64,000 nucleotides of DNA, taken from the NCBI GenBank assembly GCA_041738345.1, contig JBGSPX010000046.1, positions 50,221-114,220 of the forward strand. Reading direction: 5' to 3'. Both the position numbers and the translations under genes were made by a program. This stretch comes from Proteocatella sp041738345. Its GTDB lineage: Bacteria > Bacillota > Clostridia > Peptostreptococcales > Filifactoraceae. Every line of letters begins with the position of its first letter. Position 1 is the first letter of the stretch. Of the stretch, positions 44,986 to 54,514 are shown piece after piece. The notes under the pieces are model-generated. The model was not told where the DNA came from. It saw only the letters and a list, made by a program, of their open reading frames with translations, and did no database searches.

Positions 44986-45570
44986 TTGAAGAATAAAACA
45001 AAAAATTGGTATGATTATTTATGGATTGTTTCGTTGATATATTTTATTCTAGGAGCATTCAATATACTCTTTGCGTGGCTTGGAATGATATGTTTTTTAG
45101 TTCCATTAATACTTACGCTTAGTGGCAGAGGAAAGCTTTACTGCAATTCTTACTGTGGAAGAGGTCAGTTATTTTCCCTATTAGGCGATAAAAAGAAACT
45201 CTCTAGATTCAAACCTACTCCAAATTTTTTAACTACTAAATTTTTTAGATATGGTTTTTTGATATTTTTTATGACAATGTTTTTTAGTGTTATATTTAAT
45301 ACTATATTAGTTTTCAAAGGCTCAAGTGATTTAAAATCAGTTATAACTATTTTATGGACTTTTAAATTACCTTGGCACATTCCTCAATTGACTAGTACCC
45401 CAACATGGATACTTCAGTTCGGATTTGGATTCTATAGCCTTATGCTTACATCTTCCATCATCGGATTTATTACTATGTATCTTTACAAACCAAGAACTTG
45501 GTGTACGTTTTGTCCTATGGGTACTATGACTCAAGGCCTAAGTAAAATAATGTACAGAGAAAAAGTCTAA
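44986..45570 (+). CDS. NapH-like membrane iron-sulfur protein
   Basis: A 194-residue protein with four to five membrane segments. It has two cysteine groups characteristic of NapH/NosR-type proteins: YCNSYCGRGQLFSLLGD near 46 and WCTFCPMGTMTQGLS near 173. The classic cytoplasmic ferredoxin domain of full NapH is absent; the ferredoxin is instead encoded just upstream. Such proteins move electrons across or along the membrane to an unknown acceptor. TTG start after GGAGGATT. Confidence 0.85.
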   Translation: MKNKTKNWYDYLWIVSLIYFILGAFNILFAWLGMICFLVPLILTLSGRGKLYCNSYCGRGQLFSLLGDKKKLSRFKPTPNFLTTKFFRYGFLIFFMTMFFSVIFNTILVFKGSSDLKSVITILWTFKLPWHIPQLTSTPTWILQFGFGFYSLMLTSSIIGFITMYLYKPRTWCTFCPMGTMTQGLSKIMYREKV

Positions 45571-45597
45571 GGATTTTACTTCCTTAGACTTTTTTTA
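45561..45597. terminator. Bidirectional terminator between NapH-like gene and dxs
   Basis: AAAAGTCTAAGGA pairs with TCCTTAGACTTTTT around a 7-base loop. The NapH-like stop codon lies in the left arm. Confidence 0.9.
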
Positions 45598-45600
45598 TAT

Positions 45601-47487
45601 CTATGCTCTTATCTGTCTTATGGGACATAGCTTTTGTTGTACATCTTTTGCTATACTTTTTGCATCTAGTCCGTTTAGGTTTAATAATTCTTCTATAGAT
45701 CCTTGTTTTATAAATTCGTCAGGAAGAGTTTTTATAACAATTTCGGTATCTTGAGGAAGAAGCGTTGCTATTTTATATGCAAAGGTAGCTTCTTTTGGAG
45801 CTTCTTCTATTATAACTACCTTCCCTGTTTTTTCAACTGATTTTAATATAAGCGCTTCGTCTAAAGGTTTAATAAATCTTAGATTTATAACTTCTGCATC
45901 TATATTCTTAGTTTTTAGTATCTCTCTTACTTCTAAAGCAGTATACACCATTTTTCCACTTGCTATTATGGTAATGTCATTTCCTTTTTCAACTACAATT
46001 CCTTTTCCAAGTTCTATCGGTGTATCACTATTTTTTATGCTATGCGGCGCACTTCCTCTTGGATATCTAAGTGCAATTGGAGCATTATACTGGTTTATTG
46101 CAAAATCTATCATATTATTAAACTCAGTATAATCAGTAGGTGCCATAACTGTCATATTTGGTATCTGCATAAGAAATCCTGTATCAAATACGCCTTGATG
46201 AGTTTCTCCATCATTTCCTACAAGCCCTGCTCTATCTATTGCAAATACTACATGTAGATTTTGGGTTGCCACATCATGTACTACTTGGTCATATGCTCTT
46301 TGTAAAAATGATGAATAAAGCGACACTACCGGAGTTATTCCATTTACAGCAAGTCCCGCTGCCATAGTTACCGCATGTTGTTCTGCTATTCCTACATCAA
46401 ATATTTTTTCTGGATATTTTTCACTGAATTTTGAAAGTCCTGTCCCTTCTATCATAGCTGCAGATATTGCAACAAGATTATCTTTTTCTTCAGCTATTTT
46501 GCACATATTTTCACCAAATACACTTGAGTAGGTTGCCTTATTTGAAATTTTAACACTTTTTCCAGTCTCTACATCAAATGAAGATACTCCATGAAAATCA
46601 TTTGGTCTTTCTTCAGCAGGTGCATAACCTTTTCCTTTTTTGGTTCTAATATGAATTAATACTGGACCTTTTTCTCGTTTAGCACGTTTAAGCACTTTTA
46701 TAAGCGCTTCCATATTATGTCCATCTACAGGTCCTAGATATTTAAATCCAAGTTCTTCAAATAACATATTTGGATAAAGAAATTTCTTTAACCCACCTTT
46801 TGCTCTTTTTATAATACCTCTTATACTTTTACCTACAATTGGTATTTTGGTAAGAAGATTCTCAACATCTTTTTTAGTACTTAAATAAGCAGGCGCTGTT
46901 CTGATATTGCTAAGGTGATTTGAAAGTCCTCCAACATTTTGAGATATTGACATCTCATTATCATTTAGAACTACTATCATCTTGGTATGTTTTCGACCTA
47001 CGTCATTAAGAGCTTCAAATGCCATACCACCAGTCAGTGCTCCATCACCAATCACCGCCAGTACTTCATGATTGTCTTTCTTTAAGTCTCTAGCTCTTGC
47101 TATTCCCACTGCCGCTGAAATAGATGTGCTACTGTGTCCTGTGTCAAAACAATCATATTCACTTTCTTCTCTCTTTGGAAAACCGCTAAGCCCATCAAGC
47201 TGCCTTATAGTTTCCATTTTATCTTTTCTTCCAGTCAATATTTTATGAGTATACGACTGATGTCCTACGTCCCACACAATTTTATCTTTTGGTAAATCAA
47301 AAACATGATGAATCGCTAGGGTTAATTCAACAACTCCTAGGTTTGATGCAAAGTGACCTCCAGTTTTAGAAACTGTGTCTATAAGAAATTCTCTTACCTC
47401 TTTTGAAAGGCAGTTAAGACCTTCTATATCTAATGCCTTTACATCCTTGGAATCTTTTATTGAATCTAATATTTTTTCCATTTTCAT
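45601..47487 (-). CDS. dxs: 1-deoxy-D-xylulose-5-phosphate synthase
   Basis: Dxs condenses pyruvate and glyceraldehyde 3-phosphate with TPP as cofactor, the first step of the MEP isoprenoid pathway. The 628-residue protein is full length. It shows the TPP-binding motif VIGDGALTGGMAFEALND near 145, FDTGHSSTSIS near 115, and transketolase pyrimidine and C-terminal domains with FDVGIAEQHAVTMAAGLA near 365. It follows lepA by 17 bases. Dxs is a TPP user, but no riboswitch lies before it. Confidence 0.97.
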   Translation of the reverse strand: MKMEKILDSIKDSKDVKALDIEGLNCLSKEVREFLIDTVSKTGGHFASNLGVVELTLAIHHVFDLPKDKIVWDVGHQSYTHKILTGRKDKMETIRQLDGLSGFPKREESEYDCFDTGHSSTSISAAVGIARARDLKKDNHEVLAVIGDGALTGGMAFEALNDVGRKHTKMIVVLNDNEMSISQNVGGLSNHLSNIRTAPAYLSTKKDVENLLTKIPIVGKSIRGIIKRAKGGLKKFLYPNMLFEELGFKYLGPVDGHNMEALIKVLKRAKREKGPVLIHIRTKKGKGYAPAEERPNDFHGVSSFDVETGKSVKISNKATYSSVFGENMCKIAEEKDNLVAISAAMIEGTGLSKFSEKYPEKIFDVGIAEQHAVTMAAGLAVNGITPVVSLYSSFLQRAYDQVVHDVATQNLHVVFAIDRAGLVGNDGETHQGVFDTGFLMQIPNMTVMAPTDYTEFNNMIDFAINQYNAPIALRYPRGSAPHSIKNSDTPIELGKGIVVEKGNDITIIASGKMVYTALEVREILKTKNIDAEVINLRFIKPLDEALILKSVEKTGKVVIIEEAPKEATFAYKIATLLPQDTEIVIKTLPDEFIKQGSIEELLNLNGLDAKSIAKDVQQKLCPIRQIRA

Positions 47488-47504
47488 ATCGCTTTCTTTA
47501 AGGA

Positions 47505-49307
47505 TTAATCATCCAACTTAAGAACTGACATAAATGCCTTTTGTGGCACTTCTACATTACCAACTTGACGCATTCTCTTTTTTCCTTCTTTTTGCTTCTC
47601 AAGAAGTTTTCTCTTACGTGAAATATCTCCCCCGTAACATTTTGCAAGTACGTCTTTTCTGTATGCACTTATAGTTTCTCTTGCGATTACCTTCATTCCT
47701 ACAGCTGCCTGTATTGGCACGGGGAACTGATGCTTTGGTATCTCGTCTTTAAGCTTTTCACACATCACACGTCCTCTTTTTTGAGCCGTACTTTCGTGAA
47801 CTATAAATGAAAGTGCATCTACCTGTTCTTTATTTATTAAAATATCTAATTTTACAAGATTTGATGGTACATATTCTTTGAACTCATAATCAAAAGAACC
47901 GTATCCTTTAGTTCTTGATTTTAATGAGTCAAAGAAATCGTATACCACTTCATTTAGTGGCAGATTATAATGAAGTGTTACTCTTTTTGGATCGAGATAC
48001 TCCATGTTTATCATTTCGCCTCTTCTATCTTGTGCAAGTTCCATAACTGCTCCTACAAAATCTTTCGGTACAATTATATCTGCTTTTACTATCGGCTCTT
48101 CTATACGTGCTATTTCTGTTTGTGGTGGAAGATTTGCTGGATTTTGAATCATAAGCACTTCTCCACTATGTTTTATTACCCTGTATACAACCGATGGTGC
48201 CGTTGTTACCATATCAAGATTAAACTCTCTTTCAAGTCTTTCTTGAATTATCTCCATATGAAGAAGTCCTAAGAATCCACATCTAAATCCAAATCCTAAT
48301 GCAATAGAAGTCTCTGGTTCAAACTCAAGTGCCGCATCATTTACTTGTAGTTTTTCAAGCGCATCTCTTACATTTTCATATTTTTCACCTTCTGCTGGAT
48401 ATACTCCACAGTAAACCATTGGTGTAACTTTTTTATATCCTGGCATTGGCTCTTTTGTTGGATTATCTGCTAAAGTTACCGTATCACCTACTCTACAGCT
48501 TCTTATTTCTTTTATTGATGCGGCTATATACCCAACATCTCCTGCTTGAAGTTCTGAAACTGGAAGATGATTCGGCGATATTATACCGACTTCGACTACC
48601 TCAAACTCTTTTTTGGTATTCATCATCTTTATTTTATCACCTTTTTTAACTTTTCCGTCAAAAACTCTTACATATGCTATAACGCCTTTATAACTATCAT
48701 AATACGAATCAAATATAAGCGCTTTTAATGGTTCTTCTTCATTTCCTTTAGGACATGGTACATATTTTACAATCGCTTCAAGCACATCTTTTATATTGAT
48801 TCCATCTTTTGCTGAAATAAGAGGTGCATATGAGGCATCAATTCCTATTATATCCTCTATTTCTTCTTTTATTTCATCTGGTCTTGCACTTGGAAGATCT
48901 ATCTTGTTTATAACTGGCACAACCTCAAGATTTTGTTCTATCGCCAAATAAACATTTGCAAGTGTCTGTGCCTCTACACCCTGAGCCGCATCCACCACAA
49001 GAAGTGCACCTTCACACGCCGCTAAGCTTCTTGATACTTCATAGTTAAAGTCAACGTGACCTGGAGTATCTATCAAGTTTAGATAGTAATCCTCACCGTC
49101 TTCTGCCTTATATACTAATCTTATGCTCTGTAGCTTTATAGTTATACCTCTTTCACGCTCCAGATCCATATTGTCAAGTAATTGCTGTTTCATTTCTCTT
49201 TGTGCAACTACTCCTGTTTTTTCTATCAATCTATCTGCTAAAGTGGATTTTCCGTGGTCAATATGGGCTATAATACTAAAATTTCTAGTTCTTTGTTGCT
49301 TGTCCAT
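47505..49307 (-). CDS. lepA: Elongation factor 4
   Basis: A 600-residue translational GTPase that back-translocates or remodels stalled ribosomes. G1 is AHIDHGKSTLADRL, G3 DTPGHVD near 80 and G4 NKID near 134. EF-G-like domains and the LepA-specific C-terminal region (KRKLLEKQKEGKKRMRQVGNVEVPQKAFMSVL) follow. Complete length. The divergent rpsT gene begins 184 bases away. Operon partner is dxs. Confidence 0.98.
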   Translation of the reverse strand: MDKQQRTRNFSIIAHIDHGKSTLADRLIEKTGVVAQREMKQQLLDNMDLERERGITIKLQSIRLVYKAEDGEDYYLNLIDTPGHVDFNYEVSRSLAACEGALLVVDAAQGVEAQTLANVYLAIEQNLEVVPVINKIDLPSARPDEIKEEIEDIIGIDASYAPLISAKDGINIKDVLEAIVKYVPCPKGNEEEPLKALIFDSYYDSYKGVIAYVRVFDGKVKKGDKIKMMNTKKEFEVVEVGIISPNHLPVSELQAGDVGYIAASIKEIRSCRVGDTVTLADNPTKEPMPGYKKVTPMVYCGVYPAEGEKYENVRDALEKLQVNDAALEFEPETSIALGFGFRCGFLGLLHMEIIQERLEREFNLDMVTTAPSVVYRVIKHSGEVLMIQNPANLPPQTEIARIEEPIVKADIIVPKDFVGAVMELAQDRRGEMINMEYLDPKRVTLHYNLPLNEVVYDFFDSLKSRTKGYGSFDYEFKEYVPSNLVKLDILINKEQVDALSFIVHESTAQKRGRVMCEKLKDEIPKHQFPVPIQAAVGMKVIARETISAYRKDVLAKCYGGDISRKRKLLEKQKEGKKRMRQVGNVEVPQKAFMSVLKLDD

Positions 49308-49399
49308 ATACTTTCTCCTCTCAATGTATCCTAACCTTTATATTTTATATTAATTTTCTATTTTTTTCAATCGCATTGATGTTAATATTTTTTCTTTTT

Positions 49400-49442
49400 T
49401 TGACGTTTTATTATTTACAGAGGTATATTTTTATGATATACT
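49400..49442 (+). promoter_or_regulatory. Promoter(s) of rpsT
   Basis: Two overlapping sigma-A-type sites are seen: TTGACG (49400) with TATATT (49424) at 18 bases, and TTTACA (49414) with TATACT (49437) at 17 bases. Either would start transcription about 40-60 bases before the gene. Confidence 0.65.
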
Positions 49443-49490
49443 CATATACGTTATTAATGTCTATTTTTAAATCAGTAGGAGGTGAATCAA

Positions 49491-49754
49491 TTGGCAAATA
49501 TTAAATCAGCAAAAAAGAGAATATCTGTTACAGCAAAGAAAACTGCTATAAATAGAATGAGAAAATCTCAGGTTAAGACTGCTATCAGAAGATTTGAAGA
49601 GGCTATAGCTCAAGGAAATACAGAACTAGCTACTTCTACATTCCAGTACGCACAAAAGAAAATAATGCAAGTTGCTGCAAAGGGAACTTTACACAAGAAC
49701 GCTGCTGCTAGAAAAGTTTCTAGATTAGCTGCTAAGCTTAACACTGCAAAATAG
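49491..49754 (+). CDS. rpsT: 30S ribosomal protein S20
   Basis: An 87-residue basic helical protein of the small subunit beginning (M)ANIKSAKKRISVTAKK. The start is TTG 49491, 6 bases after AGGAGGTG. Upstream in-frame starts overlap that site and would add residues not found in S20. S20 genes often use TTG/UUG starts for autoregulation. It is monocistronic with a strong terminator. Confidence 0.97.
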   Translation: MANIKSAKKRISVTAKKTAINRMRKSQVKTAIRRFEEAIAQGNTELATSTFQYAQKKIMQVAAKGTLHKNAAARKVSRLAAKLNTAK

Positions 49755-49796
49755 TACAGGAATTTTATTTTATATAATAAATTAGCTTGCTATATG

Positions 49797-49846
49797 GAGT
49801 CAAATAAAACCATAGTTTACTATGGTTATTTATTTGACTCTTTTTT
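49797..49846 (+). terminator. Terminator of rpsT
   Basis: GAGTCAAATAAA and ACCATAG pair with CTATGGT and TTTATTTGACTC across a 4-base loop, then six T. Confidence 0.92.
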
Positions 49847-49863
49847 GCATAAACTTTAATATA

Positions 49864-50922
49864 CTAAGCCTCTAGCACCTCAAATAACTTACTCAAGGTT
49901 ATTTCTCCATATACCGATTCTGGAATTAATCCAGTTTTAAATTTATAATCCACATCTAAAATACTTTCTAAACAGTCTATCGCTTTTTTTCTTCCTATTT
50001 GTTTTAAATTTTCCAAGCCTTTTTTTATAGCATAGGGATTTTTTCCCATAGTTTGAGCTATCATTGCCTGAGTATAACCAAGTTCTGCATAATATGAAGC
50101 TTTTATCATTGTCGATAAATTACTTCCTATGGTTACCATTATTTTCATAGATGGCTCCCCTCTACCTATTAAATAGCTATACATTTTAAACGCTTCTTTA
50201 CGGTTATTTCTTATTATAAAATCTATTAACTTGAAAATATCCGCATCATAATCACGCAAAAAAAGGTTTTCCATATCTTTTGTCGTTATGCTTCCTTTTT
50301 CTTTTATATAGCTTATAATTTTGCTTATCTCGGTATTTATTTCTCTTATATTCTTATTACTATCTTTAAATGCATATCCCGTAAGTTCTATATAATACTT
50401 TATAAGAGTTTTATCTAACTGAAATTCCAAATTTGCCTCTAATAAAATACTCTCAATATAATCTTCAAGTTCTTTCGCAGTCAGTTTTCCCCATGCAAAA
50501 ACGTTCATATCTGGGCTTATATCTTTGAGCATCTTTGGATATGAATCTTTCTTAGTATTTTCTTTTACTTCTATATTATCATTACTTACTACAAGTATTA
50601 CTTCACTTGATATATTTTTTAATAGCTCCATAAACTGAATAGTTTCTTCTTTTGTCCACGGATTTGAATTTTGGGCAAATTGAAAATTTTTAAGATGAAT
50701 TATCTTTTGAGTGTCCATCATAGGTACAGATTCTAAATTAAAGTAAAAATCATTAAAACTTATGTTCTTATGTTCCAGTTCTACAAAATTAAAATCTGCA
50801 AATTGCGAATTTAATCTGGTCTTTAGCACATCAAGCGCATAAGTTATAAAATAGTCTTCCTGTCCAAAAATCAAAAATTTATTCCCTTCAAGTAATGATT
50901 TTCGGTAGTGCTTTAAATTCAT
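49864..50922 (-). CDS. holA: DNA polymerase III delta subunit
   Basis: A 352-residue clamp-loader subunit that opens the beta sliding clamp. It has the HolA N-domain (FLIFGQEDYFITYALDVLK), a middle AAA-like part with VILVVSNDNIEVKENTKK, and a C-terminal domain with KIMVTIGSNLSTMIKASYYAELG and NPYAIKKG. Its start at 50922 follows AAGGAGA and overlaps the end of comEC by 35 bases. The gene order comEC-holA then divergent rpsT is conserved in Firmicutes. Confidence 0.94.
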   Translation of the reverse strand: MNLKHYRKSLLEGNKFLIFGQEDYFITYALDVLKTRLNSQFADFNFVELEHKNISFNDFYFNLESVPMMDTQKIIHLKNFQFAQNSNPWTKEETIQFMELLKNISSEVILVVSNDNIEVKENTKKDSYPKMLKDISPDMNVFAWGKLTAKELEDYIESILLEANLEFQLDKTLIKYYIELTGYAFKDSNKNIREINTEISKIISYIKEKGSITTKDMENLFLRDYDADIFKLIDFIIRNNRKEAFKMYSYLIGRGEPSMKIMVTIGSNLSTMIKASYYAELGYTQAMIAQTMGKNPYAIKKGLENLKQIGRKKAIDCLESILDVDYKFKTGLIPESVYGEITLSKLFEVLEA

Positions 50923-52201
50923 ATATATTCTCCTTGATTGTACGATACTGCCATAACTTGTATATGATGAATATTATAACATAATAAACTGCTATTTTCC
51001 AAATTTCTACAGATTGAATCTCCCTATAAGCTAAGGGGATTTTTTCAAACAAAGAGTTAATATATATTATAAAATCCTTAAAAACTATTATCGAATCTAC
51101 ATAATAATTTAAGACTGGTTTTAAAAAGCTTATACCTCTAAAAATAGGTGCTATACTAAGCGAGATTATAAACATCGTCATATTTAATGATATCAAAGGT
51201 ATTATAACTATGTTTGAAAGTGAAGCCAATATTGAAAGTACTCCAAAGTTATATGCTACTATGGGTGCTGTAAAAAGTTGCGCTGAAAGTGTAATAGCTA
51301 TAGCATATGGGATATGATATTTATTAAATATTATACTGAAACAAGCTATTGCAATTATACTTAAAAACGATAGCTGAAAACCTATATCAAATATATAGTA
51401 CGGATTAACTGCTACCATCACGCTTGCTGTTATAAAGCTGCAGCTTTGCAAATCATATCTAGCTTCTTTTAAAAAAGATATGTAGTAAACTCCAAAAAAT
51501 GCAGCTGCTCTTATTATCGAAGGTCTTGCTCCTGTTAAAAATACATATAATATTAAAATTCCCAGACTTAGAAAACTTCTGATTTTTATTGGCATTTTCC
51601 CTAGAGCTATATTTATAAACAATAAAATAACCCCTACATGAAATCCTGAAAGTGCTAATAAATGCGCCGTTCCTGTATGTGAAAATTGAGTTTTAAGTTC
51701 TTCTGAAAGCTCACTTTTATCCCCATATATCAAAGCTTTATAGATTCCTGAATCCTTTCTATACATTGATTCTATGTATTTTTCTAATTTTAAAACAAGT
51801 TCTCCTCTCAATGAATATATATCTTTTTGGTGTCCCAATATTTTTATACCTGAAGGATAACATATATAATCTACTTTTCTTGATTTTAAATAATAGCTAT
51901 AACTTCGATTTTCATATTTTTGAGCATAATACTCAACAGACTTTAAATTTCCGCTAAGTTCAATTATATCCCCTGGCATAAACTCATTATTACTTAATTC
52001 TTTTTCATATGATTTTATTAATATATTTTTTGCATATATATTTATATTTCTAGGCGTTTTTTCTATCATTTTTATTTCTAAAACTGTATTTTGAGGAAGG
52101 TTTATATCTTCAATTACGTCGTTGTCTTTAAAATCAAAACTTACATAAAAAAAAGCAAAGATAATTACAATAACTAATATCACTGCGGAATACTGTCTTA
52201 T
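50888..52201 (-). CDS. comEC: ComEC/Rec2 competence channel protein lacking its nuclease domain
   Basis: A membrane protein of about 437 residues. An N-terminal OB-like part (DUF4131, about 1-150) is followed by the competence domain with HTGTAHLLALSGFHVGVILL near 185 and about ten membrane helices. ComEC forms the channel for single-stranded DNA uptake. Full-length ComEC has a C-terminal metallo-beta-lactamase domain of about 300 residues, absent here. GGAGGTG (52206-52212) has no ATG nearby; the best-spaced in-frame codon is ATA at 52201, and GTGs at 52216 and 52210 overlap the site, so the start is uncertain. Confidence 0.85.
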   Translation of the reverse strand: MRQYSAVILVIVIIFAFFYVSFDFKDNDVIEDINLPQNTVLEIKMIEKTPRNINIYAKNILIKSYEKELSNNEFMPGDIIELSGNLKSVEYYAQKYENRSYSYYLKSRKVDYICYPSGIKILGHQKDIYSLRGELVLKLEKYIESMYRKDSGIYKALIYGDKSELSEELKTQFSHTGTAHLLALSGFHVGVILLFINIALGKMPIKIRSFLSLGILILYVFLTGARPSIIRAAAFFGVYYISFLKEARYDLQSCSFITASVMVAVNPYYIFDIGFQLSFLSIIAIACFSIIFNKYHIPYAIAITLSAQLFTAPIVAYNFGVLSILASLSNIVIIPLISLNMTMFIISLSIAPIFRGISFLKPVLNYYVDSIIVFKDFIIYINSLFEKIPLAYREIQSVEIWKIAVYYVIIFIIYKLWQYRTIKENIYEFKALPKIIT

Positions 52202-52223
52202 TGTAATCACCTCCACTTAAAGG

Positions 52224-53414
52224 TTATATAAAATCATTTATATAGTTTTCTTTTATTTCATTTCCAAATAAATTTTCAAAAAACAATTTATCTTCTTGCG
52301 TTCTAAATTCTACTTTTTTATTTTTATGAAGTAAGTCTATATTAGTAGTCTTCATATAAAGCGATGCTAAATCTACCACATCAAGATTTAAATAAGGCAT
52401 TTCTTTTTCAAAACTTGACTCATGATTAAATTCTTCTAATATATTATTATCTGGAATAACATTATCAGTTATTTCAATATTATATTTTCTAGCACTATAA
52501 AGTTCACTACGCTCAAGAATTTCATAAAGTATATTTCTGGCATTTATAACTCTAGCCATCATAAAGTTTTTTCTAGTTATTTTGTATTTGTTGTCATAAT
52601 TTATTAAAAGGTTGAAAAGTTCATGTTGAGGTACAACCATAGTAACTGTTTTAAATTGTGTTATATGCGATTTTAATATTCTCATAAATGCATCAAATGC
52701 AGTCTTGTCTTCAAACATAATTTCAGGAACAAGCGCTTCGCTCTCTCCATTTTTAGCAATAAGCATCATATATCCTTTTAGGATATTATTGTCATATACT
52801 GTAAATAGTTTGCCTCCATCTACTTTTAATTCTTCCAATTTGTTTATAAAATATTCACTATCTCGCTTAATATAAGCAAATTTATCATCCATATTTTTAT
52901 GATAAAATTCAGAAAGTGACAAAAGTAGTGTTTTATTTTCAGCTATTTTTTCTAAATTTATATGTGCCACATTGTATTTTGAATATCTCATCTTTATATT
53001 TGAGAGTGATACACTATATTCATATCTGTAAAAACAGTTGATATATCCATATCTTGAGTATATCTCTGTATCTATAGGCATAAGAATAGATATATCTTCA
53101 TTATTTCGATACTGATAGTTAAGCGTTTCTTTTAAAAGCGTACTCGAATAACCAAGCCCTCTACTTTCTGGTTTCACAGATACTCCTACTACATAATTTA
53201 TATTCTTTTCTTTCTCGTTTACAAGTAATGTATATGGGCTCAATTGAAGTGATGCTTGCATTTCTCCCTTATCGTCACTTATGATTATATTTTTTTCCTG
53301 TCTATATCGTTTTCCAAAATAATAATCTACAAATTCTTGCGAATCAGAAAAACAATACTTCCATAAGTCCTTAACCTCTTTTACATCCTTTGAACTCACT
53401 ATGCCAGTTTTCAT
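52224..53414 (-). CDS. GNAT family N-acetyltransferase, Eis-like
   Basis: A 396-residue protein from ATG 53414 with an N-terminal GNAT domain (about 1-135): LLVNEKEKNINYVVGVSVKPESRGLGYSSTLLKETLNY contains the acetyl-CoA loop. A second GNAT-like region and a C-terminal SCP2-like part follow, the three-part layout of Eis-type proteins. ATG 53414 follows AGGTAGG at a distance of 9 bases. It sits between DUF2156 and comEC on one minus-strand operon. Substrate unknown. Confidence 0.83.
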   Translation of the reverse strand: MKTGIVSSKDVKEVKDLWKYCFSDSQEFVDYYFGKRYRQEKNIIISDDKGEMQASLQLSPYTLLVNEKEKNINYVVGVSVKPESRGLGYSSTLLKETLNYQYRNNEDISILMPIDTEIYSRYGYINCFYRYEYSVSLSNIKMRYSKYNVAHINLEKIAENKTLLLSLSEFYHKNMDDKFAYIKRDSEYFINKLEELKVDGGKLFTVYDNNILKGYMMLIAKNGESEALVPEIMFEDKTAFDAFMRILKSHITQFKTVTMVVPQHELFNLLINYDNKYKITRKNFMMARVINARNILYEILERSELYSARKYNIEITDNVIPDNNILEEFNHESSFEKEMPYLNLDVVDLASLYMKTTNIDLLHKNKKVEFRTQEDKLFFENLFGNEIKENYINDFI

Positions 53415-53424
53415 ACAAAATAAC

Positions 53425-54333
53425 CTACCTTTCAAGAACAGTGTATTTTTCTACAAGTTTTATTGGTTTATAAGAAAGTTTTGCTTGTCTTAGTCCATCT
53501 ATTCCTAGGTCGTCTTCTCGGTTTACATATTCTACATCTGGAAATTCGTTTTCTAAAAACAGTTTATTAACTGCTGCATAAACTCCCCTTAAATCTGGAT
53601 TTGCTTTTTCTATATGGATTACTGCCATATTTTTATTACAGTTATCTCCAAAAGTAAAACCTTCCAGTTCATTGTCGATATATATTCCCCCAATTTTTAA
53701 GCAGCAAAACTTATTTGCGTTTTTTAAAACTTTTTTTATAGCTAAGTTTTCTCCAATTAGATTTCTGTCTTTTTCTCTTGAAAATGCCCATTTATCAGCT
53801 AATCTAAGGCATTCTGCATACTCACTTTTATCTATTTGTTTATAAACGAATCGTTCTCCATACTCTTTTAAAAATCCATTAAAATGATTTTTTTTGGAAT
53901 GCATTTTTCTTCCACCAAGTGTCCTTAATGATTCTGCTTGGTAAATATAATCATAATCATCACGACTTGTATCAAAATCATATTTTAAAAGATATTTTTC
54001 CTCCATATGAGTTTTCATATCTAAAGTTACGGCTTTCATCATAATTTTCTGTCCGTACTCTTTAAACGTCTCTTCTAGATATTCAAAAGCCTCGTCAAGA
54101 TATTTTTCTTCGCAAATTGGCTGCAATGAAAATAGTCCATCCTCCGAATTTCCAAAAACTATCATAAAATTTTCTTTTATTATATAATGGAAATCATATA
54201 CCGTCTGCCACATATAGAGTGTTATAAAGTTGTACTCACAAGCTTCATAATTTACTTTCTGAAAATACGGTCCCATTTCTTGAAGCGAATCAGAAACAAT
54301 CTGCTTGATTCCTTTTATTTTTTCGAACGTAAT
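53425..54333 (-). CDS. DUF2156 (phosphatidylglycerol lysyltransferase-like) protein, probable AUU start
   Basis: The family combines two GNAT-like folds and resembles the aminoacyl-transfer domain of MprF/FemX. The first ATG (54276) lacks a ribosome site and would cut off the family's usual N-terminus. In-frame sequence upstream encodes FEKIKGIKQIVSDSLQEMGPYF, which fits it, but has no ATG, GTG or TTG back to a TAA. AAGGAGG (54342-54348) is 8 bases from ATT 54333. I infer an AUU start, giving 302 residues; ACG 54330 is a lesser option. Core motifs include NYEACEYNF and AAVNKLFLENEFPDVEYVNREDDLG. Confidence 0.82.
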   Translation of the reverse strand: MTFEKIKGIKQIVSDSLQEMGPYFQKVNYEACEYNFITLYMWQTVYDFHYIIKENFMIVFGNSEDGLFSLQPICEEKYLDEAFEYLEETFKEYGQKIMMKAVTLDMKTHMEEKYLLKYDFDTSRDDYDYIYQAESLRTLGGRKMHSKKNHFNGFLKEYGERFVYKQIDKSEYAECLRLADKWAFSREKDRNLIGENLAIKKVLKNANKFCCLKIGGIYIDNELEGFTFGDNCNKNMAVIHIEKANPDLRGVYAAVNKLFLENEFPDVEYVNREDDLGIDGLRQAKLSYKPIKLVEKYTVLER

Positions 54334-54454
54334 ATATACCGCCTCCTTTGTCCCTTAATTTATATTATACTCTACTTGTCAAGCCTGTACAACTGATCAT
54401 TTTATCTATATAGTACTAATATCGACATTCATACTCAAAAGAAAATATAAATGC

Positions 54455-54500
54455 AAAAAATCCCCTTAAATAGATAGATTTACAATGTCTATTTAAGGGG
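54455..54500 (-). terminator. Terminator of the chemoreceptor gene
   Basis: CCCCTTAAATAGA pairs with TCTATTTAAGGGG, followed by a T-run on the minus strand. Confidence 0.9.
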
Positions 54501-54514
54501 AACTTCTTTAAATA

